Shown here: positions 1 through 5,318 of the stretch, in pieces
How positions within the stretch are numbered: position 1 is the first letter of the stretch
Layout of the letters: every line of letters starts with the position of its first letter
Assembly: GCA_964434235.1 (NCBI GenBank)
Contig: CAYSUN010000032.1
Location: 1 to 13,338, forward strand
Source of the DNA: JABMRF01 sp964434235
GTDB taxonomy: Bacteria; Patescibacteriota; Patescibacteriia; UBA11705; JABHMO01
DNA: 13,338 bases
Direction: 5' to 3'
Notes under the pieces: generated by a model
What the model was told of the DNA's origin: nothing
The model's input: only the letters and a program-made list of their open reading frames with translations
Database searches by the model: none
Made by a program: the position numbers and the translations under genes

Positions 1-267
1 GGCTATCCAGAATGTAAATATATAAAAAAATTCAGCCAAGGCACTGGCGTAACTTGTCCTGAATGTGGCGAAGGAGAAATTGTCAGCCGAAAAGGACGAA
101 GCAAAAAAATATTTTATGGTTGCAATAAATATCCAAAATGTAAATTTGTAATTTGGGGCAAACCAACAAAAGAAAAATGTAAAGTTTGTAATTCTCTCAT
201 GATTCAAAATGGACAAACAGAAATTTGCTCAAACAAGGATTGTGAAACAAACAAAAAAGCTGAATAA
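1..267 (+). CDS. topA: DNA topoisomerase I, C-terminal zinc-finger tail (partial, 5' end outside window)
   Basis: The reading frame is open from base 1 and ends at TAA 265-267, giving 88 residues of a longer protein. What is visible is a series of C4 zinc fingers of the topoisomerase I tail type: the end of one finger (GYPECKYIKKF), then a complete finger with CPEC at residues 19-22 and paired cysteines in YGCNKYPKCKFVIWG, then a last four-cysteine finger (CKVC ... CSNKDC). Type IA topoisomerase I relaxes negatively supercoiled DNA in the cytoplasm, and these fingers bind single-stranded DNA and RNA polymerase in characterised enzymes. The catalytic toprim and Tyr-containing domains lie upstream of the window, so the assignment rests on the tail only. 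A restriction-endonuclease-associated zinc-finger protein would be a less likely alternative. A hairpin terminator follows 8 nt after the stop. Confidence 0.85.
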   Translation, partial: GYPECKYIKKFSQGTGVTCPECGEGEIVSRKGRSKKIFYGCNKYPKCKFVIWGKPTKEKCKVCNSLMIQNGQTEICSNKDCETNKKAE

Positions 268-275
268 ACCTAACT

Positions 276-325
276 TTATCAAAACAGAAATCACCAGCAT
301 ACGCTGGTGATTTCTGTTTTGATAA
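276..325 (+). terminator. Intrinsic terminator after topA, probably bidirectional
   Basis: A perfect 23-bp inverted repeat (276-298 with 303-325) has a 4-nt ATAC loop. The GC-richer core ATCACCAGC/GCTGGTGAT is flanked by an A-rich left arm and a T-rich right arm (TTTCTGTTTTG), so it would work as a terminator in both directions. It starts 8 nt after the topA stop codon. Confidence 0.85.
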
Positions 326-424
326 TTATACCCACTTATACATTAATTTCACAATAAACATATTTTTATTTGATTTTTTTATTCTTAATTAAAACTTTTA
401 TTTGTCGAAAAAATACATAAATAG

Positions 425-541
425 CAGGGTGGGGTCTGCCCCAAACCAGTCTTCATTTCAATCAGACGGTTCAGGGTAAAGGGCATATTGTCACCCTGAG
501 TCTGCCTGCCGGCAGGCAGATTTACCGAAGGGTGGCGACAA
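425..541. repeat. REP-like composite intergenic element with nested palindrome
   Basis: This GC-rich island sits in an AT-rich intergenic gap. At its core is the perfect 20-bp palindrome TCTGCCTGCCGGCAGGCAGA (501-520). Around it are arms TTGTCACCCT (488-497) and AGGGTG..GACAA (529-541), which pair with a 3-nt bulge. TCAGGGT (471-477) is also a perfect reverse complement of ACCCTGA (493-499), so two foldings compete. A short GGGG/CCCC hairpin lies at 431-442. The outer arms resemble the widespread CACCCTGAG/CGAAGGGTG intergenic repeats. No reading frame of interest covers it. The rest of 268-669 holds only the two terminators and AT-rich sequence in which I see nothing else. Confidence 0.6.
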
Positions 542-648
542 AAAGTAATTTTTCAAAAGATAAACATTCTACCTTAACCAAGACTTCTTAACGGCTTCAC
601 CTTCAAATGTGAACACAAGGTCACACTAGCAGTTTTCTTTCTTAATAA

Positions 649-671
649 AAAACCGCACTTGTTGCGGTTTT
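649..671 (-). terminator. Intrinsic terminator of the 670-1212 minus-strand gene
   Basis: AAAACCGCA (649-657) pairs with TGCGGTTTT (663-671) around a 5-nt loop. Read on the minus strand, the stem is followed by TTTTTTATTAAG, a good U-tract. The stem overlaps the stop codon of the minus-strand gene (670-672) by two bases. Confidence 0.8.
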
Positions 672-1212
672 AAATTTTAAAAATTTTCTCAAGTTGACTA
701 GCGTACTCTTCAATAAGATCACAAACACTTTTTGTATGATAATCCACTAGTTGAACTGCTCCATTTTCTAAAACATAATTTCCAGGATTGGAAAAATGAT
801 GTATTTCATTATGAAAAGTCTCATTCAACTCATACATTTGCATCTGCATTTTACTCACAAAAAGAGCAAACTCTTTTTTATCCAAAACATGACCAAACTT
901 TTGTATATTCAGAAAACCAAACAAAGAAAAATATGAAGGTCGAAGAATAACAAACTTATTTTTCCTAAAAAACTTAAACTCTTCACTATTCGCTTTTCTG
1001 CCGGCTCTAAAATTTGATTTTGCCCGATTAAACAACAAAGGAGAATTGTGAAAAATATATTTAGGCGTAAAATAAATATTACGACGAGTCCCATCTTGAA
1101 AGTCATAGCCAATCCGAACCAAACCGACTAACCGAGGATTAGGAACTTTTATTACAACCCCAATTTTAGGCAAAGCGAAAACAATTCTATTTGAACCAAA
1201 TTTCACATACAT
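670..1212 (-). CDS. Small kinase-fold-like protein, catalytic Asp apparently replaced
   Basis: This encodes 180 residues. A TTG codon precedes the ATG (1210-1212), but GAGGTG at 1218-1223 is spaced 5 nt from the ATG and too close to the TTG, so I take the ATG. I recognise no exact family. The layout recalls a minimal protein-kinase/aminoglycoside-phosphotransferase fold: an N-lobe-like SNRIVFALPKIGVVIKVP with K22 in the position of the ATP-binding lysine, then near the C terminus HHFSNPGNYVLENG followed by VQLVDYH. This matches the pattern HxDxxPxN...hhDF of phosphotransferase catalytic loops: the loop Asn (N145) and the metal-binding Asp (D157) are present, while the catalytic Asp position holds F140. 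If the comparison is right this is a pseudokinase or an atypical enzyme. YrbL-like or RIO/LPS-kinase-like proteins are the closest types I would compare. The gene is isolated, with its own terminator. The fold call is inference from short motifs. Confidence 0.6.
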   Translation of the reverse strand: MYVKFGSNRIVFALPKIGVVIKVPNPRLVGLVRIGYDFQDGTRRNIYFTPKYIFHNSPLLFNRAKSNFRAGRKANSEEFKFFRKNKFVILRPSYFSLFGFLNIQKFGHVLDKKEFALFVSKMQMQMYELNETFHNEIHHFSNPGNYVLENGAVQLVDYHTKSVCDLIEEYASQLEKIFKI

Positions 1213-1253
1213 CAAATCACCTCTTTGTTAATATAATGAACTATTTACAGTTA

Positions 1254-1282
1254 AACTTATCTAATATCACTCTACTTGTCAA
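1254..1282 (-). promoter_or_regulatory. Candidate sigma-70-type promoter for the 670-1212 gene
   Basis: On the minus strand TTGACA (1277-1282) is followed after 17 bp by TAAGTT (1254-1259). The -35 is perfect and the -10 poor (3 of 6). The predicted start near 1247 would give a leader of about 35 nt containing the GAGGTG ribosome binding site. Confidence 0.4.
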
Positions 1283-1328
1283 CCAAACTCACTTAACTTA
1301 AAAGATTGTATTTAAAATTTTACATTCT

Positions 1329-1357
1329 AAAAAAGCTCCAAAATTCGGAGTTTTTTT
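1329..1357 (-). terminator. Intrinsic terminator downstream of the repeat-protein gene
   Basis: CTCC (1336-1339) pairs with GGAG (1347-1350), extended by an A-run/T-run on either side (1329-1334 and 1351-1357). Read on the minus strand it ends in CTTTTTTAG. It lies about 150 nt beyond the stop of the 1511-2779 gene and is the first hairpin with a U-tract there. The short GC core makes it a moderate candidate. Confidence 0.6.
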
Positions 1358-1360
1358 AGT

Positions 1361-1421
1361 GTAGGGTCCAGGATTGTAACCCCAATTATTTGTTGATGAT
1401 AAGGGTATCACAGAACCCTAC
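1361..1421. repeat. Intergenic inverted repeat GTAGGGT/ACCCTAC
   Basis: GTAGGGT (1361-1367) and ACCCTAC (1415-1421) are perfect 7-bp reverse complements about 47 nt apart, with further GGGT and ACCC words between them. It looks like a small intergenic structured repeat in the 3' trailer of the minus-strand repeat gene. No coding frame is apparent. Confidence 0.35.
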
Positions 1422-1510
1422 GCAAATTAATATATCAAAGATATTCTTAAGAGTCAATTTTTTGTACATTAAACTCTATAGCTACGATCTTGTTTAATTA
1501 AGCAAAGAAC

Positions 1511-2779
1511 CTATTTCCCTTGCTCTATTCTAGCTGCTTGAGATAAAAATTTGTCACCAGCTTCCTCATCACCCGCGTCAAAAGCTTGGTTTGCCTTGGC
1601 TAAAACTTCTGTAATTTCATCTATGCGCGGATGATCTTTTTTCACCATAAGAGTTTTCCAGCCTATATTAAAAGCCCAAGCATCTCCATTATCTTTGGCT
1701 TTAAGTCCAGCCATTTCTTGTGTTTTTCTTCTATCACCAGCTGTAGCCTTAATTCTAAAATTATCAAATGTTCCATCTTTGATTGCCTCTTTCACACTTT
1801 CTTCCCATTCTCTTTTTTCTCGTTCTTTTTTAGCAGTTCTTTCTTCAGCTTCTTCTTTTCTTCTTTTTTGGTCTTCCAACAATTCCTGCTCATGCTCTAT
1901 TTTTTCTCTTGCTTCCTTATTTTTTAATTCTTGTCTTTCCCAAGCATCCTGCCGTTCTTTAGCTTCTACTCCCCGCCAATCAGTATATACATTTCCTTTC
2001 TCTCGTTTAGCTTCTTGTCTTCGTTCATCTGCGTCCCTCTCAGCTTCTTCTTTTCTTCTTTTTTGGTATTCCAACAATTTCTGCTCATGCTCTATTTTTT
2101 CTCTTGCTTCCTTATTTCTTAATTCTTGTCTTTCATGAGCATCCTGCCGTTCTCTATCTTCTACTGCCCGCCGATCAGTTGGTATATTGCCACCCGTACC
2201 ACCATTTTTTTCTCTATCTTTTGCTACTTGTCTTTCATGAGCATCCTGCCGTTCTCTATCTTCTACTGCCCGCCGATCAGTTGGTATATTGCCACCCGTA
2301 CCACCANNNNNNNNNNNNNNNNNNNNNNNNNNNNNNNNNNNNNNNNNNNNNNNNNNNNNNNNNNNNNNNNNNNNNNNNNNNNNNNNNNNNNNNNNNNNNN
2401 NNNNNNCATCCTGCCTTTCTCTATCTTCTACTGCCCGCCGATCAGTTGGTATATTGCCACCCGTACCACCATTTTTTTCTCTATCTTTTGCTACTTGTCT
2501 TTCATGAGCATCCTGCCTTTCTCTATCTTCTACTGCCCGCCGATCAGTTGGTATATTGCCACCAGAGCCTTGTTCTTCTCTTCTGCCCTTTCCCAAATTA
2601 GCTATTTTATCACGCCAACGGGTCAAAGCTCCCTGCTTTTCACGTTCCAAGCTTTGCTTGCGCTGTTCCAGTTCTTGATGTCTTTGCTTTTGCACCTCTG
2701 GCGATTCTTTTTCTTGTTTTGTTTTATCAATCTTAGACTCACCTACACGTAAGCCATCAACCCGAGGAATATCTTTCAT
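1511..2779 (-). CDS. Highly charged repeat protein with 34-residue tandem units (contains assembly gap)
   Basis: The frame codes for 422 residues as assembled, 34 of them lost in a 100-N gap. I do not recognise a family. From the N terminus: residues 1-70 are charged and helix-prone; from about 71 come tandem 34-residue units beginning GGTGGNIPTDRRAVEDRERQ and ending in DAHERQVAKDREKN; residues 201-265 and the stretch from 266 form a larger 65-residue duplication (KEAREKIEHEQ, QKRRKEEAE in both); the last ~90 residues (from about 335) look globular, with WAFNIGWKTLMVKKDHPRID. The alternating Glu/Lys/Arg pattern suggests single alpha-helices or coiled coils broken by Gly-Gly-Asn-Ile-Pro-Thr linkers. 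There is no signal peptide or membrane segment, so it is probably cytoplasmic. The ATG at 2777-2779 has only a poor AAAAAAG before it, but no other in-frame Met occurs before about residue 356. The true number of units is unknown. Scaffold or spacer function is only a guess. Confidence 0.8.
   Translation of the reverse strand: MKDIPRVDGLRVGESKIDKTKQEKESPEVQKQRHQELEQRKQSLEREKQGALTRWRDKIANLGKGRREEQGSGGNIPTDRRAVEDRERQDAHERQVAKDREKNGGTGGNIPTDRRAVEDRERQDXXXXXXXXXXXXXXXXXXXXXXXXXXXXXXXXXXGGTGGNIPTDRRAVEDRERQDAHERQVAKDREKNGGTGGNIPTDRRAVEDRERQDAHERQELRNKEAREKIEHEQKLLEYQKRRKEEAERDADERRQEAKREKGNVYTDWRGVEAKERQDAWERQELKNKEAREKIEHEQELLEDQKRRKEEAEERTAKKEREKREWEESVKEAIKDGTFDNFRIKATAGDRRKTQEMAGLKAKDNGDAWAFNIGWKTLMVKKDHPRIDEITEVLAKANQAFDAGDEEAGDKFLSQAARIEQGK
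1846..2154 (-). repeat. 195-bp tandem duplication inside the repeat-protein gene
   Basis: The sequence beginning CAGCTTCTTCTTTTCTTCTT at 1846 recurs at 2041, an offset of 195 bp (65 codons). Roughly the first 114 bp of each copy is nearly identical, with a few substitutions, after which the copies diverge. On the protein level it is the TDRRAVEDRERQ... / TDWRGVEAKERQ... pair. It is older than the adjacent 102-bp array because it holds several amino-acid changes. Confidence 0.75.
2140..2567 (-). repeat. 102-bp coding minisatellite array, interrupted by the assembly gap
   Basis: The word CATCCTGCC recurs at 2140, 2242, 2407 and 2509. The spacing is exactly 102 bp within each side of the gap, that is 34 codons per unit. 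Copies are nearly identical. One visible difference, CCTGCCGTTC versus CCTGCCTTTC, changes an Arg codon (CGG to AGG on the coding strand) without changing the residue. The unit length is a multiple of three, so copy-number change keeps the reading frame. Confidence 0.9.
2307..2406. other. Assembly gap of exactly 100 N
   Basis: One hundred N lie inside the 102-bp repeat array. The flanking copies are out of repeat register by 63 bp if the gap is taken literally, so 100 is a placeholder length. To restore the register the real gap would have to be 37 bp plus any whole number of 102-bp units. All such lengths leave the reading frame intact. Confidence 0.95.
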
Positions 2780-2843
2780 ACTTTTTTAATATTAAAAATT
2801 AAAATGAATAAAATTATATTATCAGTATATCAATTATATTTTA

Positions 2844-2881
2844 AAAACGAAAACTCCTCGACCAGAGGCCTAGGAGTTTTC
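2844..2881 (-). promoter_or_regulatory. Hairpin plus U-tract in the leader of the repeat-protein gene (possible attenuator or small-RNA terminator)
   Basis: GAAAACTCCT (2849-2858) and AGGAGTTTTC (2872-2881) form a perfect 10-bp stem. On the minus strand the stem is followed by GTTTTT. It lies about 30-60 nt after the predicted start of transcription and 70 nt before the ATG at 2779. An alternative inner pairing CCTC (2856-2859) with GAGG (2865-2868) would compete with the main stem. Confidence 0.6.
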
Positions 2882-2914
2882 AAATTGGGATACTTCCCTA
2901 TCATCAACATAAGC

Positions 2915-2943
2915 ATTATAGCAAAGATTATTGACTTTGTCAA
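2915..2943 (-). promoter_or_regulatory. Perfect-consensus sigma-70 promoter for the 1511-2779 gene
   Basis: On the minus strand TTGACA (2938-2943), a 17-bp spacer (2921-2937) and TATAAT (2915-2920) match the housekeeping consensus at every position and at the optimal spacing. The predicted transcription start is near 2908, leaving a leader of about 130 nt before the repeat-protein ATG. The ribosome would meet ATG at 2902-2904 almost at once (a 24-codon frame ending at 2830), which overlaps the leader hairpin. Confidence 0.85.
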
Positions 2944-3085
2944 CCCCCCTGCTTACTTTTATTCTAAATTTCGCCAAATTATGAATAAATTTCAATTATT
3001 AAAACAATACAATTAATATAAATTAACAATAATAGCCCAAAAACCTTAAACTGTAGATTTGCTCATTCTAACCAATTTTTAGTAC

Positions 3086-3116
3086 AAAAAAACTGATGTG
3101 GCATGGCCAACATCAG
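3086..3116 (-). terminator. Intrinsic terminator of the 3155-3496 gene
   Basis: CTGATGTGGC (3093-3102) pairs with GCCA-A-CATCAG (3106-3116) with a single bulged A and a 3-nt loop. Read on the minus strand the stem is followed by TTTTTTTG (3092-3085), a strong U-tract. It lies about 40 nt after the stop of the minus-strand gene. Confidence 0.85.
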
Positions 3117-3154
3117 CTTATCTTGATATAGAATATCTGCCCCTATACTTATAT

Positions 3155-3496
3155 TTATTCCTCTTCCTTATCGTAAAATACCGTTTCTTTCTCTTGGTAA
3201 ACCGCAATTTTCTCAATCGGTAAAAACACCATGGCAAATTCACTGATAGCTTGACTAATATCTTCCCACTTCGGATCAAAGTTGGGTATATATTGCCAAA
3301 CCTTATCTATTCCCATAAATAACACTGCTCCGAAATCAGAGAAAACAATAATTTTCAAGTCTTTAGTGTAAACAACTCTACCAACCCTTTTTCTACTAAC
3401 ACGAACCTGACTCAATGGGCCTGCCTTATACTTAATTTTTACGCAATCACCAACTTTTGGAAAATTTCTCGGAACTCGCAATTGCTTTTCTTGCAT
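3155..3496 (-). CDS. Hypothetical protein, possible SH3-like beta-barrel
   Basis: This encodes 113 residues. The ATG at 3494-3496 is supported by AGAGG (3504-3508) with a 7-nt spacer. I do not recognise the family. The N-terminal half (PKVGDCVKIKYKAG ... RVGRVVYTKDLKIIVFSDFG) has the short alternating strands and the VGDxVxIK opening common in small SH3-like or KOW-type barrels. The C-terminal half (DKVWQYIPNFDPKWEDIS, FAMVFLPIEKIAVY) is mixed, and the tail is acidic (KEEE). There is no signal peptide or membrane helix. It is monocistronic with its own terminator and lies divergently from the RSH gene pair, sharing the 172-bp region 3497-3668. No function can be given. Confidence 0.7.
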   Translation of the reverse strand: MQEKQLRVPRNFPKVGDCVKIKYKAGPLSQVRVSRKRVGRVVYTKDLKIIVFSDFGAVLFMGIDKVWQYIPNFDPKWEDISQAISEFAMVFLPIEKIAVYQEKETVFYDKEEE

Positions 3497-3632
3497 AACT
3501 TAACCTCTTTTTTTTTGTTAATAAGAGCTCTGCTTTCAGAAACTTCAATTTACAGTATCATAAAAATATTTTTTTATCAATATCTTGGTCCATAATATTT
3601 AACTAAACAAACTATGCTTCTAACGTTTGCCC

Positions 3633-3660
3633 TTGTAAAATTGGATAAAAATGCTACATT
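3633..3660 (+). promoter_or_regulatory. Extended -10 promoter giving a nearly leaderless mRNA for the first RSH gene
   Basis: TTGTAA (3633-3638), a 16-bp spacer and TACATT (3655-3660) preceded by TGC form an extended -10 promoter (TGnTACATT). The expected start is about 3667, two bases before the ATG at 3669. There is no Shine-Dalgarno sequence upstream of that ATG, which agrees with leaderless translation. Confidence 0.55.
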
Positions 3661-3668
3661 ATTAACAT

Positions 3669-5279
3669 ATGACAATTGATAAAACAATTCAATTAGTCAA
3701 GAAAAATCAGCCCAATGCTTCAACTTCAATATTGAACCGAGCATACGAACTTTTTCAAAAATTGACCAAAGATTATCCTTTTATTGAAAAGAAAAAGATC
3801 CAAGCAAAAGCCCTGGAAATGTTTTTCAAAACAGCTCGGGAAAATACTCAAATTGAATTTATCTGTGCTACCCTATTTTTTGATATTAAAATTGATAATC
3901 AAATATTTCATAAAATAGAACAAGCTTTAACCAAAGAAATATCTTTAATTGTAAAAAGCTATTGGCTAGCCAAAGAAAAATTAAAGAACAACCAAGAGCT
4001 GTTTGAACACTCGTTTCGAACAGCTTTTCTTTTGGCCAAAGTTAAAATGTCAGCTAATGCAATTTGCACAGCTTTATTGCACGAACTGATTCAAATCAGT
4101 CCCCAAGCTCAAGAAGAAATAAAAAATGAAATTAATCCTGAAGTTGCCAAATTATGTGTCAACCTTGATAAAATTAAAAACATTAAAGTTGCTGACAATG
4201 AAAAGTACATACAAGCCCTGAGAGAAATGGTAATTGCCATGGCTGATGATTTGCAAGTTATTATTATCAAAATGGCCACCAATATTGATTGCATGAAATA
4301 TGAACTATTTAAAAGTCCAGAAGAAATGAAAAACTTGGCTCTTGAATCAATGGAAATTTTATCACCTATCGCAGATCTTCTTGGTATGTGGCGATTGCGT
4401 TGGCAAATGGAAGATTATGCTTTTAGAATCTTAGAACCTGAAAATCACAATCAAATTTCCATTAGATTTAATGTAGACGAAAGAAAAAATAGAGATAAAT
4501 ATATTCAAAAAACAAAAACCATTTTGGAAAAGTCTGCCTTAAAATCTGGAATCAGTTGCGAAATAAACGGCCGATTCAAACATTTTTATAGCATCCATAA
4601 AAAAATGCAAACCAAGAAAAAAAGTTTCAATGAAATTTGTGATGTGTTTGCGCTTAGAATAATTGTTGATTCTATTGATGAATGTTATCGCGTACTTGGG
4701 ATTATTCACAATCTTTGGGAACCGAAACAAAGACGATTCAAGGATTATATTGCTTCACCGAAAAATAATAATTATCAAAGTTTACACACTACAGTTTTTG
4801 GTTTAAATAATCGCTTAACAGAATTTCAAATCAGAACTAAAGAAATGAATGAAACTGCTCAATATGGAATTGCAGCCCATTGGTATTATAAAAATCCAGC
4901 TAGAAAAGTCCCTGATTGGATTCAAGAATTATTAACAAAACAAAAAGAAAGTACTGAAGATCAAGATTTCTTAACTAAATTTAATTCAGAATTGTTGGCT
5001 AACCGCATTTATGTTTATACTCCTCGCGGAGATGTAATTTCCCTACCAGAAAACGCCACACCAATTGATTTTGCCTATGCAATTCACACTGAAATTGGAC
5101 ACAAATGCACAGAAGCAATTGTTAATGACTTGCCTGTTCCACTAAATTACAAATTAGATTCGAATGATATTATTCAAATCATTACTGACCGCACTCAACC
5201 TGGGCCAAAAACAGAATGGTTAGAATTTATTAAAACGCCGTTGGCCAAAAAGAAAATTGAAAACTATTTCAACAAATAA
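3669..5279 (+). CDS. RelA/SpoT homologue with degenerate hydrolase domain: probable (p)ppGpp synthetase
   Basis: This encodes 536 residues. N-terminal HD-type domain (about 60-250): the family HDxxED motif reads HELIQI (138-143), and the KxADRLHN motif reads KMATNIDC (201-208), so the metal and substrate ligands Asp, Glu-Asp, Asp and Asn are lost. H114 remains. Synthetase domain (about 295-410): GRFKHFYSIHKKM, D325 in EICDVFALR, RFKD (356-359), YQSLHT (369-374), and E385 in TEFQIRT are all present, so it should transfer pyrophosphate from ATP to GDP/GTP. TGS domain (about 446-506) includes FAYAIHTEIGHKC, which in RelA contacts the tRNA acceptor end. The protein stops soon after, lacking the zinc-finger/helical and ACT (RRM) domains of ~700-residue RSH enzymes. 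The closest analogy is RelA (hydrolase-dead), although the RFKD motif is of the bifunctional RxKD type rather than EXDD. A paralogue follows 39 nt downstream. Confidence 0.9.
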   Translation: MTIDKTIQLVKKNQPNASTSILNRAYELFQKLTKDYPFIEKKKIQAKALEMFFKTARENTQIEFICATLFFDIKIDNQIFHKIEQALTKEISLIVKSYWLAKEKLKNNQELFEHSFRTAFLLAKVKMSANAICTALLHELIQISPQAQEEIKNEINPEVAKLCVNLDKIKNIKVADNEKYIQALREMVIAMADDLQVIIIKMATNIDCMKYELFKSPEEMKNLALESMEILSPIADLLGMWRLRWQMEDYAFRILEPENHNQISIRFNVDERKNRDKYIQKTKTILEKSALKSGISCEINGRFKHFYSIHKKMQTKKKSFNEICDVFALRIIVDSIDECYRVLGIIHNLWEPKQRRFKDYIASPKNNNYQSLHTTVFGLNNRLTEFQIRTKEMNETAQYGIAAHWYYKNPARKVPDWIQELLTKQKESTEDQDFLTKFNSELLANRIYVYTPRGDVISLPENATPIDFAYAIHTEIGHKCTEAIVNDLPVPLNYKLDSNDIIQIITDRTQPGPKTEWLEFIKTPLAKKKIENYFNK

Positions 5280-5306
5280 TAGCTGGAAGTCAAACAAGAA
5301 ATTTGC

Positions 5307-5312
5307 TATAAT
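5307..5312 (+). promoter_or_regulatory. TATAAT -10 element placed for a leaderless second RSH transcript
   Basis: A perfect TATAAT ends 6 nt before the ATG at 5319, the distance at which the ATG itself would be the first transcribed codon. No convincing -35 is visible (the best is a weak CTGGAA/TGGAAG around 5283-5289), and there is no Shine-Dalgarno. It lies between the two RSH genes, so the second gene could be transcribed independently of the first. Confidence 0.5.
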
Positions 5313-5318
5313 AATCGC

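Noticed and set aside
732..950. 72-residue plus-strand frame inside the kinase-like gene
   Set aside because: The minus-strand gene has a good ribosome binding site and a terminator abutting its stop, while this frame has neither.
2140..2567. CRISPR array
   Set aside because: The units are 102 bp, contiguous and without unique spacers, and they are in frame within a long coding sequence.
2104..2752. Long plus-strand open frames across the 102-bp repeats
   Set aside because: They are antisense shadows of the repeat-protein gene. The repeat length is a multiple of three, so all frames without a stop in one unit stay open throughout. The minus-strand frame has the consensus promoter and sensible domain structure.
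2804..3016. 70-residue plus-strand open frame
   Set aside because: It has no ribosome binding site and runs antisense through a perfect minus-strand promoter and a hairpin, so it is probably chance.
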